Origin: Siphonodentalium dalli
Taxonomy: Eukaryota; Mollusca; Scaphopoda; Gadilida; Siphonodentaliidae
Direction: 5' to 3'
DNA length: 64,000 nucleotides
NCBI GenBank assembly: GCA_032622095.1
Contig: CP136061.1
Location: forward strand, 96,781,345-96,845,344
Shown here piece by piece: positions 11,206 to 21,095 of this stretch. Below the pieces are notes generated by a model. The model did not search any database, had not been told where the DNA came from, and saw only the letters and a program-made list of their open reading frames with translations. The position numbers and the translations under genes are program-made. Each line of letters starts with the position of its first letter. The first letter of the stretch is position 1.

Positions 11206-11549
11206 AACATATCCTCGCGAAAATGCGCACACAATCAACCTATAAAGTAAAATAGGTACATAGTGTGATTATTTGATTATGAGATAAGCAGATAATGGAG
11301 TCATATTTACGGCGCGGGCCAAAATGAAAACACATGTTAAAGAGTGTACACATGAAAAGTCGTGAGTTGCTTTATTTGTGTCATTGTCCGCACATAAGCT
11401 GCTTAGAATCGTCTCATTATGAGTCGATAATGTGACTAAAACGCTCTCATTTTTAGCACATTATCGACTCAAAATGAGTCAGCGTATCTACTTAAAACAA
11501 GTTCTATTATAAGTAGATAATGTGCGTATATTCGGGATAATAGGCTGTG
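11206..11549 (+). mobile_element. MITE family X, copy 1 (344 bp)
   Basis: It begins at CATATCCTCGCGAAAATGCG and ends at ATTCGGGATAATAGGCTGTG. Its ends are weak inverted repeats: GCGAAAATGCGCAC against GTGCGTATATTCGGGA. The interior is built from repeated words of the type GCAGATAATG, CACATTATCGACTCA and TTATAAGTAGATAATGTGC, plus GAAAAGTCGTGAGTTG. Other copies lie at 18372, 23688 and, on the minus strand, 39596. It has no coding capacity. Confidence 0.75.
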
Positions 11550-11664
11550 TTATATTACTATAACATTGCACTGGTTGCATGTATATGAATGTTATAAAAT
11601 AATATAAAATATAATCTAATATAATGAAATTTGGTATGGATGTTCATCACTCTGAGGACATTAA

Positions 11665-12041
11665 CCCTTTACCCAACAGAATGGCCCTGTGCCAATGCAT
11701 TCTCTTATATATGCGAGTCGACCATAGGTCGCCTCGCATATATAAGAGAATGCATTGGCTTAACACATTAAAAATTATAAAATTGTTAAAGAATGTAAGA
11801 AAAAATGGTAAAAAGTGTTTTAGGCCAATGCATTCTCTGATATATGCGAGGCGACCTATGGTCGACTCGCATATATAAGAGAATGCATTGGCACAGGGCA
11901 TAACTGTAACCATCACAATGTGGTCAAGGAGCCGGTTCCAATGATATCCATATTTGTATGGTTCTATTGAGACAGACCGAAGATATTTTAGGCTGTTGAA
12001 GCTTTATTTGGCCGGTTTTGGCCGGTTTGTTGGGTAAAGGG
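11665..12041. mobile_element. TTAA-flanked MITE (piggyBac/Kolobok-like), 377 bp
   Basis: TTAA at 11661-11664 is followed by CCCTTTACCCAACA. The exact inverse TGTTGGGTAAAGGG ends at 12041 and is followed by TTAA at 12042-12045. TTAA target duplication with short inverted termini starting CCC is the piggyBac signature, and Kolobok also uses TTAA. The flanks continue a dispersed repeat whose uninterrupted copy is at 10990-11070 (GAAGACAATGAATGGCGTG), which supports a real insertion. Inside it lies a double-hairpin element (11685-11898). Confidence 0.85.
11685..11898. mobile_element. Double-hairpin foldback element, 214 bp
   Basis: The ends are CCCTGTGCCAATGCATTCTC and its inverse. Hairpin 1 (11692-11758, 67 bp) is itself a near-perfect palindrome, and hairpin 2 (11825-11891) is the reverse complement of hairpin 1. 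The element is therefore a palindrome made of two palindromes around a ~66-bp AT-rich spacer. The hairpin core reads GCGAGTCGACCATAGGTCGC. Relatives occur at 15437, 17866, 19782, 55145 and 56703. Confidence 0.9.
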
Positions 12042-12045
12042 TTAA

Positions 12046-12520
12046 ATGGCGTGTTCAATCGTTCTGCTCTGGAGAGTTATTCAGCTTTTCTATCTTCAGA
12101 TCTTTTAGGCCGTCGCCTGAGTAGCTCAGCCATGGTTTATAGGTATATCCATATTAGGCAGTATGCCACATGAGGTTATCCATCGGGCAACAACCCATGT
12201 AGTGCTATTACTATATTGGATGTACATAGTTATATGTATGTTGATTGAGAATAAATATGCTTAAAACTAATCCTAACCCGTGAACATGACCTCGGTCTGT
12301 TCATGACCTTCTCCAAACTGCATAATTATGTTGTCTTGTTACGCTGGACTTTCTGGAGTCTTACTAGGGTTTTGCACGTCTCGTCTTGTCAGTAGGAAAA
12401 GACCACACAGTGGCATTCCGGGGCATCAATCTGCTACATCGACTCCCAGGTATAAGAGAGAGAGAGAGTTCAGGAAATTAGCGCAACGTAATATACCATA
12501 ATCGATGGACAGACCCACAT
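12046..12520. other. Non-coding, end of dispersed repeat and a (GA)n run
   Basis: It starts with the right half of the dispersed repeat split by the TTAA MITE (ATGGCGTGTTCAATCG). A short AGAGAGAGAGAG run lies near 12455. Nothing else was recognised. Confidence 0.5.
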
Positions 12521-13130
12521 ATCACATTGCGTCGGACATTCGCCGGAATTAGCCACTTAGACAAGATTGAACTATTGCCATGGGTTGGCGTCCGCCCGAG
12601 CGTCAACAATTTCCTTTTTTTCCGAAATTCGTTAAAACAATGGATGCCATCAGCCATCTTGGATTTCAAATTTGAATCCATTGATACACCCTGCAGTCCG
12701 CATTTATTGGAGAAATGTTCTCAAACACTTCTGGATGAGGTCTATCGAATTTGGATGAAAAACTTTGCAGCCGCCAACCATCTTTGCATGACTAAATATT
12801 TCGGCGATCCCTACAGCCAACAGCTTTCATCCAAATTTGCCCAAAGGTGCAGTTTCCCATAGTACTAAATAACTGTGCCAAGTTTTTAAAAAATGACTTA
12901 AAAATGGAATAAAAGCTCGGACAAAATTATACATTTTCTAAGTCGAAAAATGGGGATAACTCCTCCATTAAAGTCCAGCAGACGCCATAATCGCATGTGC
13001 ACAGGTTCCCATGGTGGTTGATGTATGTGCCAAGTTTCACGGAAAATGATTAAAAAAGGACTGAGAAAAACTCCGGACAAATATGTGTCCACGGACGGAC
13101 GGACAGGTTGATTTCAGTAACCCCCCCCCC
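12521..13130 (+). repeat. Degenerate interspersed repeat related to Helentron-like family 2
   Basis: Phrases such as ATGGGTTGGCGTCCG, CATCTTGGATTTCAAATTTG, GATGAAAAACTTTGCAGCC and CATGACTAAAT recur at 26370-26745 and in the tandem units at 50000-50790. Further on, GCACAGGTTCCCATGGTGG and CCGGACAAATATG are shared with 17345-17640. GACGGACGGACAGG and a poly-C run of about 13 close the stretch. A 111-residue frame here is repeat-derived. Confidence 0.5.
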
Positions 13131-13224
13131 CCGCCACCACAATTTAACAAGTGCAATGCCAAGCGTGGCATATAACCCCCGATGCTCAGTTTAGATTAGA
13201 GAGTGGGCAATGTATCGAATTTGT

Positions 13225-13708
13225 TTTAAAAATTTGGAATACAAAACAATTTCAATTAAAAAATTTAATTTTGTTTTAAATTAATTGTTTAGCTCCTTGC
13301 TCAATTAATTTGTGATTTTATTTATTTAATTGAATTTAAATAAAAACAAACTAACGCCGTTATAACCTCCGCAATGGTACCCCGGGTCACCACACCAAAA
13401 TTTGGCTGAATCGATCCAGGGGTCTGGGAGAAAAATCCGAACAGACAGACAGATTCTACTCTTTTTATATATATAAATATAGATACACCCATGGACGTAG
13501 CTAGAGGATATTGTTGGGGTGTCCACCTTATATATGGTGTTTTGGGGGTTTCCACCTTATGGAGGGTGTTTTGGGGTTTCCACCTTATAGATGGTGTTTT
13601 TGTGGTTTCGAAAAAAATACCAATGATAAATGAGATATTTTTTAAAAGATGTGTAAGGAGCGCAGTGACGTCATGTTCGCTGGTTAAACTTATCAGGTAA
13701 CAGTGACG
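13225..13708 (+). repeat. Duplicated ~490-bp block, copy 2
   Basis: This is the second copy of the block at 8621-9116. It ends after a single TGACGTCA-bearing unit (site at 13666) and a partial second one, so it represents the short form of the minisatellite. The flanking DNA differs from that of copy 1. Confidence 0.85.
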
Positions 13709-14110
13709 GACAGTCTCATTTCAGTAACCCCCCCCCCATAACTTCGTTGCGGGGGTATAATCAATAACAAGTGCAATGCCAAGCGTGGCATATGACCCGA
13801 TGTTCAGTTTAGAGGGTGGGCAATGTATCGAATTTGGTTTTAAATCAAAACGGTGGGTATCATTTCCCCTTAAACTGGGCTATCAATAAACCAAAGTACA
13901 ACCAAATCCGATAATTCATGCCTAAGGTACAAGCTGAAATGTTCATAGAGACAAAATTCAGAAATTCCCAAGTTAATCAAGGGCTGTAACTATAGTAAAC
14001 ATTAATTGACGAAACCCGTAGTATGTGAATATCCTTTCCCCAAACCTGTGCTATCACAATACCAATAATAAATCCAATAATAAAGACATCCACAGCATAA
14101 TGTGTGTTAC
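13709..14110. other. Non-coding, degenerate repeat tail
   Basis: AAGTGCAATGCCAAGCGTGG at about 13769 repeats a phrase at about 13150, each preceded by a poly-C run and followed by GGCATAT. No gene was seen. Confidence 0.4.
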
Positions 14111-14460
14111 GGACGCGTTTTACACTAAGTACAGCAAAGGCTAATAACTCTAGGAAAAAGTGCGGGCAAAACGTGCGCTATGTGGAGTATCCTTTCCATA
14201 GTTCTTGTCTACCGGCATACCAAAGAACATCCAAATTGGACCATCGATATCTCAGCTATGTTGTGAATTGTTTGTTACGGACGTACAGAACGCGTTTTAG
14301 ACTAACTCCAGTAAAGGGCCATAACTCTGGAAAAAAGTGCGGACAAAACCTGCACTATATGGAGATCCTTGTTGGTCTACCGGCATACCAAAGGACATCC
14401 AAATTGGACCATCGATACTTGAGCTGTGTTGTGAAATGTTTGTTACGGACGGACGCATGT
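14111..14460 (+). repeat. Two tandem copies of a ~175-bp unit
   Basis: GCGTTTTACACTAAGTACAG at about 14116 recurs as GCGTTTTAGACTAACTCCAG at about 14291. Both continue with AAAGTGCGG-CAAAAC, CTACCGGCATACCAAAG, ACATCCAAATTGGACCATCG and TTTGTTACGGACG. A 150-residue frame crossing both copies is a product of the repeat, not a gene. Confidence 0.75.
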
Positions 14461-15436
14461 CTCCACTATATACCCCATATCCTCCTTAGAAGGGTCGAGG
14501 GCATCATAATGGATAGAAGCTTTTCCGGCTATGTGTCTTCGCTGTATATTTATTAATTTAGCCCCAGGAAACTATAAGATTGGTTATAACGAGATGAACT
14601 ATCTTCACTATCATCGAAAATAATAGGCATTTTAATATCTATTTTACTATGAACATAAAACTTAACTTTGAAAGAAGTTCTGTTTGATGACTGAGATGTC
14701 TTAGGGCGCCACACTGGGAAATTGAATTGCTGTCGCAGATTAGTTGACGGTTCAAAAACAAGAACCCGTGGGCTAATCAGAACGACCACATGCAATGTTT
14801 ACATCATGCCAGTGTGAATTTGTTAATCACGTGATGGAAGTAATCGGTAGTTAACTTGTCAATATTTGCCACCATATTCGGCCCCTATTGGAGCAACGGT
14901 TCTTGGTTGAACACATATATCGTTGACACTAAGTCTTGACTTTTTCAAACTGATCGAAACCAATTCGGCTGGTTATAATAGCAACACATTTCTAGTGCAA
15001 ATTTTAATTCGGTTTCGATGAAAATCGGACCTATTCTTTTCGTTGTGCATATTCAGCTGGTCAGACTTGATTTTGGTAGATATTCTAATGACAAAATAAT
15101 TTGACTTGGTTTCGATTCGCCTTATCGTATTTCGACGTTGTAGCCTCAGTTTAAAGTGATGTGAAACATTCCGGAAAGGTGATCAACTATGAATGGAGAA
15201 TAATCTTGCTCAAAGTAGTTATTTTTTACAAATATGATATCCAAGTTGACAATAAATGCAGGAAATATCGATGGCGAAGTCGTTTGCGTTAGTTTATCGC
15301 CTGCCGATAGTTACGTCCCGAATCGAGAAGTAAATAGTTATAATTGAGCTTAGATCAGAAGATGTTTGTTTATGGAGTGGTACCGTCGATTTGCTTGAGC
15401 TTTTCGGCAATGTTTGTAGAACGCTATATTGTTTTA
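14461..15436. other. Non-coding stretch, nothing recognised
   Basis: No coding or repeat structure was recognised. Confidence 0.4.
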
Positions 15437-15920
15437 CCCTGTGCCAATGCATTCTCGTCGACCATAGGTGGCCTCGCATATATAAGAGAATGCATTGGCC
15501 TAACAATTTTTTATCATTTTTTTAAATAAATGTTTCTTACAATTTTTAGGACATCCATTACCCTGCAGGGAGCCCCACACATATATAGAAGCATATAGAA
15601 GAGTGTCGTCTGCTCATGTTTGTCTGGGGCTCTGTATGGGTGAAATTATAAAATTGTTAAAGAATACAAGAAAAAATTATTAAAATTGTAAAAAATTGTT
15701 CCGTGCTAGTATACCCCCGATGTTTCACGTGCTAATATACCACCGATGTTTCCGTGCTAATATACCCCCGATGTTTCCGTGCTAATATACCCCCGATGTT
15801 TCCGTGCTAATATACCCCCGATGTTTCCGTGCTAATATACCCCCGATGTTTCCGTGCTCGTATACCCCCGATGTTTCCGTGCTAATATACCCCCGATGTG
15901 CATTATATATTGGCACAGGG
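15437..15920. mobile_element. Double-hairpin family element with internal minisatellite, 484 bp
   Basis: The ends are CCCTGTGCCAATGCATTCTC (15437) and TATTGGCACAGGG (to 15920), flanked by TTTTA and TAAAA. The left hairpin is shortened by a small deletion. The right hairpin is largely replaced by a tandem array. The interior contains ATCCATTACCCTGCAGGGAG, which recurs in inverted orientation in the copy at 17866, so the interior belongs to the element. Confidence 0.75.
15699..15899 (+). repeat. 25-bp minisatellite, 8 copies
   Basis: The unit is TTCCGTGCTAATATACCCCC followed by GATGT. Eight consecutive copies show only a few substitutions (for example GCTAGT, GCTCGT) and one 26-bp unit, so the amplification is recent. 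It sits inside a double-hairpin element. Confidence 0.95.
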
Positions 15921-17344
15921 TAAAAAAAAACAATTGTCCTATATTCTACCAGTTTCACGCACCCTAACAAGTCCATAACATGTCTTTAATTTTAGGTATT
16001 GCTGCTGGTTAAATACCTGAGTACATTGCAGGCACCGATTCAGTGATAGAACTTTTGATTTTGATGGTGGAGACATATCCTTCGGTCAACTTAATAGTTT
16101 AACCTTTCCTATACTGAAAGGAGTCTCACATTGATCTATACAAGTATGCAATGGAATGGTATGTTATTCATTTGGAGGGACGTTCAGGGTATAAAAGCAG
16201 ACGACGGTAGACATACATACAGATACTATACAAGTTCAGAAGGGTTCATATTCATTAGTGGGAAATGTTCATACAGTACGTTAAACTCACCTATGTTTCT
16301 TATCTGAACATTTCCTAAGGTAACTACTCATCAATGAGTCTTTAACATAGAAAGGAATTAAATAATTAAAACTTGACGCCGTGAACAGTATTCCAGGAAT
16401 ATTCGATGACGTGATGCGTATATGAAGCTACACACATTCTACTGGATAAAGACCGAGGGTCCTATGTACACCTCTAATATTATTGCATGACTTTCTCCCA
16501 TATATATAAATCTAGCGATGAATTGATTCCTTCAGTTATTATATCTTGGTCACAATTTAGAAGACCCCACCTTATCTGTGTATGTATAAAACGACTATGA
16601 ACGAACCGACGTTTTGTTTTGCCTAATATCAAAAGAACACAGCAGAATATGACACAATACAGTGTTTAGACAATCAGAAGTATCCCTAATTGAAAGAAAA
16701 TAACTTACCTTTTATTATGGTGTTAGTCCAGATCCGGTGGTGACACTATTGTCATTCTCCCCAACAAGTTAGTCTAGACTATTTCAACAGTGCATAAATC
16801 GATGTGAAACGCCCACTTAAAATACCCTGTCGGTTCGTCTGAACGCCCGCCTCTGCTGAAGATCCATTTGCGTATCTTTCTGATTCGATGGATATATAGC
16901 CACCCTTTGTTTATAATGATTACCTTGATGCGCACCCGATAATTCTGACCGAGGCGGCAGCTACTGGTAAATTGCTCCCTTATTGTCGGAGATATTGTCG
17001 CGGTGCACTCGATGCGTGAAAGCAAACGCATTTGCCATGGGGACACGCATTACATATTGGGATTACACTTATGATAAGCATCTGTATCTAAGCGATGTAT
17101 GGTTATTAGAGTTTGTTGTTTGAAGTTTCACTTCACTTTCTATACTAAATACTTATTGACAGAGTAGTAACCGTATGAAATGTGCAGATGCTAAGTTCAA
17201 TAAAAGACCGCTTGACCAGAGTCCCCCGACATGGTGGCTTCCTTTGGAGCAATGATTTTAAAGAAATATATTATATGGAATAAATACTTGTGCATTGTCG
17301 AAATATAACCTCAAATTAGCATAATATCAACACAATTCTAAGAA
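15921..17344. other. Non-coding stretch, nothing recognised
   Basis: Opposing short frames occur (for example 16774-17046, -), but no domain or splice pattern is recognised. Confidence 0.4.
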
Positions 17345-17640
17345 TGACTCCGACTGAATTCAAAATCGCAGGTGCGCAGGTTCCCATGCTGATTGACATC
17401 TGAGCCAAGTTTTAAACAAATGACTGTAAAATGACGGAATACAGGCTGGGACAAAAGATGCGTCCCAGCATATACGATTACATGTCAAGAAAGACGCGAT
17501 AGCTCCGCCAAAATGATTCCGACCGAACTCAAAACCGCAGGTGAGCAGGTTCCCATGCTGATTGATATATGTGCAAAGTTTAAAACAAAATTGACCAGAA
17601 AATGACAGAATACAGGCTCGGATAATGTTCCGGATGGACG
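17345..17640 (+). repeat. Two tandem copies of a ~169-bp unit
   Basis: CAGGTTCCCATGCTGATTGA appears at about 17378 and 17547. Upstream of each is a GACTCCGACTGAATTCAAAA-like phrase, and downstream of each are an AAGTTTWAAACAAA phrase and GAATACAGGCT. The same unit, more diverged, is present at 12960-13080. Confidence 0.65.
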
Positions 17641-17865
17641 CACACACTGACGAAGGTCACAACAAACGACCATCTGAACAATTTTCTCCAATTTTTCTCT
17701 TTTAGCCCGTCGACTGTTTATTATTACCTGAGCACCCCATTGAGGTGAATAATATACTGTTCCATTGTATACTTTTATCACTGAATGGGAGAATCCACTT
17801 AGTATAAAAGGGCTATATATGTGACCCGCCATATCAAATCCAGTCGTAAGTCGGGATTTTTTTTA

Positions 17866-18028
17866 CCCTGTGCCAATGCATTCTCTTATATATGCGAGTC
17901 GACCATAGGTGTGTGGTGTGTGGGGCTCCCTGCAAGGTAATGGATGTTTTTTATTTTATGTCCTAAAAATTGTAAGAAACGTTTATTTTTTTTAAATGGT
18001 AAAAAATTGTTAAGCCAATGCATTCTAT
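17866..18028. mobile_element. Truncated double-hairpin family element
   Basis: It begins CCCTGTGCCAATGCATTCTC with the left half of hairpin 1 (to CGACCATAGGTG). It then jumps to the interior GGGGCTCCCTGC region, which is inverted relative to the copy at 15437, and ends in AAGCCAATGCATTCT. The right terminus CACAGGG is missing. Confidence 0.7.
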
Positions 18029-18059
18029 AAATAGTATATTTTCGTCTAGACGCACGATG

Positions 18060-18366
18060 GTGTACGTAAAAAAGAACCTGCTCGTGTTACAGAAGTTTTG
18101 CTTCTGTTTCATAACAAAGCGCAATTCTATTGGTTAATCACACACAAAATATAAACGCTCTTTATTATTTCCATATGAGGGAAAACAGTAAAACATGTTT
18201 ACATAACAAAGAAAAAACTTTTGACAATAACATACTGTTTATGCCATATTTCTGATTAGTATAAGAACAAAGTATGTCTATATTTCACTATTCTTTCTGT
18301 TTATGGCGGTTTTTGACGGAGCTGAATATTTTAACAGCATACCTACCGCCAATGCCGCGCGTACCT
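18060..18366 (-). mobile_element. Diverged copy of TTAA MITE (GGTTGGCC family)
   Basis: Read on the minus strand it has the family landmarks in order: a CCGCCATAAACAG-like phrase, AAACAGTATGTTATTG, GTAAACATG, AATAAAGAGCGTTTATA, and GTGTGTGATTAACCA. The end GCGTACCTTTAA at 18359-18370 matches the family terminus CGTGCCTTTAA. The opposite terminus is degraded. Confidence 0.5.
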
Positions 18367-18371
18367 TTAAA

Positions 18372-18530
18372 GGGTGTACACCCTGAAAAGTCGTGAGTTG
18401 GCTTATTTGTGTCAATGCACATTATAGACTCAAAATTCGGCGATTCTAAGCAGATTATATACCTAAAACAAGTGCTATTATAAGCAGATAATGTGCTGGT
18501 TTTCGGGAGGACAGGCTGTCATATTTGGTT
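18372..18530 (+). mobile_element. MITE family X, partial copy 2
   Basis: It starts within the family (GGGTGTACACCCTGAAAAGT) and runs to CTGGTTTTCGGGAGGACAGG. About half of the element, the left side, is missing. It abuts the TTAA of the preceding MITE. Confidence 0.65.
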
Positions 18531-19736
18531 TTGAACAGTTGTTGAATTGTTTTTAAACAGAACAAAGAAGAAAAGGTAATCCATAATGGTTTGTTTTTGT
18601 TGTAGCTTGAGGTCTGGAACCACGTATGCATCTTTAAATATATGGCGAGCCGATTGTGCAGAGTGAAATCAACCACACGACATGAAGCGTTGTTGGACCA
18701 AAGTGACCGACAAACTTAAAGTTGCTTTCACATACGTCCGCTTCAATCATCCACTTAAAGCATGCGTACGCGCATTGTTTAGCGGTTGGTTTCGGTCGCC
18801 AACGTTATAACTGGAGCTTTCACGTACGCGTCCGCAAAACTCGCGCAGTGCGTGCGCACAACATTTTGCTCTGGACCCAAAAGCTGTCCGCTTAGCGGAT
18901 GCGTGAATGTTATGTGGGGCTGCACCCTATGACAAACAGGGTTTTGCATTTGGGGATTATTTCTCCTCGCAGTGGGGCGTAGGAACCATTCTACCCGGGC
19001 CCACAAGGAGACATCACAGCATCCGAACATGCATCAACCAAATGATATATACGCAATTAGGGAGGATTGATAGAAACGTGGAATGCTGAACTAGACTTGA
19101 TATAACCTGATATATATTTTGGGGGTCCAGGCCTCCACGGGGCTTTAATGAGAGCATGCATGTTCGGGTCCCATACCGCACCCCCAACATAGATGTATGC
19201 AGCGAATCATGAATAGCTGAATACTCAAGGTTACCCTCAAACTAGTACCCCGTTATCCAGTCAATAATTCGCAGGAAACATCACGGGTGATCTTGAATAG
19301 CGTATATTATATTCACTGCCCATAAAATACCCCCAGCATAAAGGCATTCAAATTGCCACTTTGTGTAACGTCTTTCTAAGTAGCCTATTGAAGGGAAATT
19401 ACATATACCTGCGATGAATTATGTATCTGAATAAGTACGTTATGTTCTCACATTCAGCCACTTTATGAGAACTTACGGGACACACGCCTAAGTGTCTACC
19501 GATGGTATGCTGTTCTGTTCTGGGTATAAAAATCAATTGGTTGTTTTGAATACCACTGAACGTGTACAGTATATATATGGAATGAACAAATGGGTGCCGT
19601 AATAGCGGCCTGAGAGAATACCAAATACCATACATACATTGTATGTACTTGGATTATCGATAGTTTTATGGCAGCCTGGATCATAGCTCAATATGAACCT
19701 ATTTTGACGTCGAAGAAGGTTCAATGTGAACGTATT
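18531..19736. other. Non-coding stretch, nothing recognised
   Basis: The stretch contains several GCGTACG/CGTACGC words near 18760-18840. No gene or terminal repeat was recognised. Confidence 0.4.
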
Positions 19737-19740
19737 TTAA

Positions 19741-20223
19741 CCCTTTTAGTGCCAGGTCCGATTTTTGTATCAACCCATATACCCTGTGCCAATGCATTCT
19801 CTTATATATGCGAGTCGACCATAGGTCGCCTCGCATATATAAGAGAATGCATTGGCCTAACAATTTTTCATCATTTGTTATAATTTTTTACAATTTTTTA
19901 CAATTTCAATAATGTTTTCTTATATTCTTCAACTCTTTCAGTGCCAGACTTATTTTGTAGGTTTAGTGCTAGGGAATCTTACGTGTTTCATGGGCATCAA
20001 AATTATTACTATGAATACTTGGTGATCATTTTGTGTTATAACATGCCCCTAAGGTTTTATCCAGTTTGTTTTTAAATTCGCTATAGCATGCTTAAGCATA
20101 CCCAAAAAACATTCAACCCAAAAATAAAAATAAAATCTAAAACAAAAAACTATTAATTTTTTTAGGGCCACTCTACAGACCGTAAATTAGGGCCGATGAG
20201 ATCGGCCCCTGGCACTGAAAGAG
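19741..20223. mobile_element. TTAA-flanked MITE, second family, 483 bp
   Basis: TTAA (19737-19740) is followed by CCCTTTTAGTGCCAGG. The inverse CCTGGCACTGAAAGAG ends at 20223 and is followed by TTAA (20224-20227). An internal CTCTTTCAGTGCCAG at about 19933 repeats the terminus. Just inside both ends are GTCCGAT and ATCGGC. A double-hairpin element is nested at 19782. The termini fit a piggyBac-like origin. Confidence 0.8.
19782..19930. mobile_element. Double-hairpin family element, single-hairpin form
   Basis: CCCTGTGCC is followed by a complete 67-bp hairpin (19789-19855) identical in layout to hairpin 1 at 11692. The AT-rich spacer (CTAACAATTTTTCATCATTT and on) is present, but the second hairpin and the CACAGGG terminus are not found. 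Confidence 0.7.
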
Positions 20224-20227
20224 TTAA

Positions 20228-21095
20228 AACGACATAAGTCCAATGTGGCACTATTTGAGCAATATGTTCTGTACAAACCTATTTACCGTGGTAATGTGTT
20301 TTCTTTGCGGGTATACGTTCACTATGGACTTATTTCAGAATAAAATAAGCAACAGATTATTAAACCTAAATATTCACATATGCTCACATTGCACATTGCC
20401 ACGATAAATGTTAGCTTGAATGTAACCTTTTGCTCACATAGTTCATTATTGAACTTATTTCGTTTTGAAATAGGTTCATATTGTGCTTATGCTCCATGAG
20501 AACAGGCTGAAATAAGTCGAATATGTTTGTTCTGATCCACCCATCTCGCAATTACCTAATATTAAAGCCACAAGGCGGTTTGTGCTCCGAAATACACATA
20601 ATATTATTCCCCTTTGAATTGTTCTCAGTATCGAAATAGGTCGATAAATATCTGAACTACCTTCTTTCTACGAACATTATTGAACCCAAAAAGACGCATT
20701 GAAGTAATGAAAAATACAACTGCATAACGGTGTTTGGGTCCCAAACACAACACAGCCATTTGCACGACATGGAACAGAAAAGAGCGTTTCGTGGTAGTCT
20801 ATTCCTGATATGGTAGCAATAAAGAGCGTTTGTCTGACTTCTGACGAAACGTTTAAAACGGCTGAAAAATGGCTGTGACTTTGGCAAGTGTGTTTCAGAG
20901 CAATTGAAGCCGGTATATCAATAGTTCGTTTTGTTTTATCGACCTATCTTATCCGTCGCTCCAAATTACGTAGAAAAAATTTGGAGGTTCGAATGAGCCA
21001 TGTCCGTTTAACTTATGTTCTTGGTCTCGGGTTTCAACAACTGTTTTCCGATATGTCCATCTCACAATTAGTTGATGTTTCGGACTGTTCTGTTC
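20228..21095. other. Non-coding, with repeated GAACCTATTT/AAATAGGTTC words
   Basis: Short words such as TGAACCTATTT, GAACTTATTTCG and GAAATAGGTTCATA recur in both orientations between 19690 and 20650. A paired AAAGAGCGTTT motif at 20779 and 20821 resembles the interior of the GGTTGGCC TTAA-MITE family, suggesting a diverged copy at about 20660-20880. No gene was seen. Confidence 0.4.

Noticed and set aside
14104-14556. 150-residue open frame (+)
   Set aside because: It runs through two tandem copies of a ~175-bp repeat and its two halves resemble each other. It is repeat-derived.
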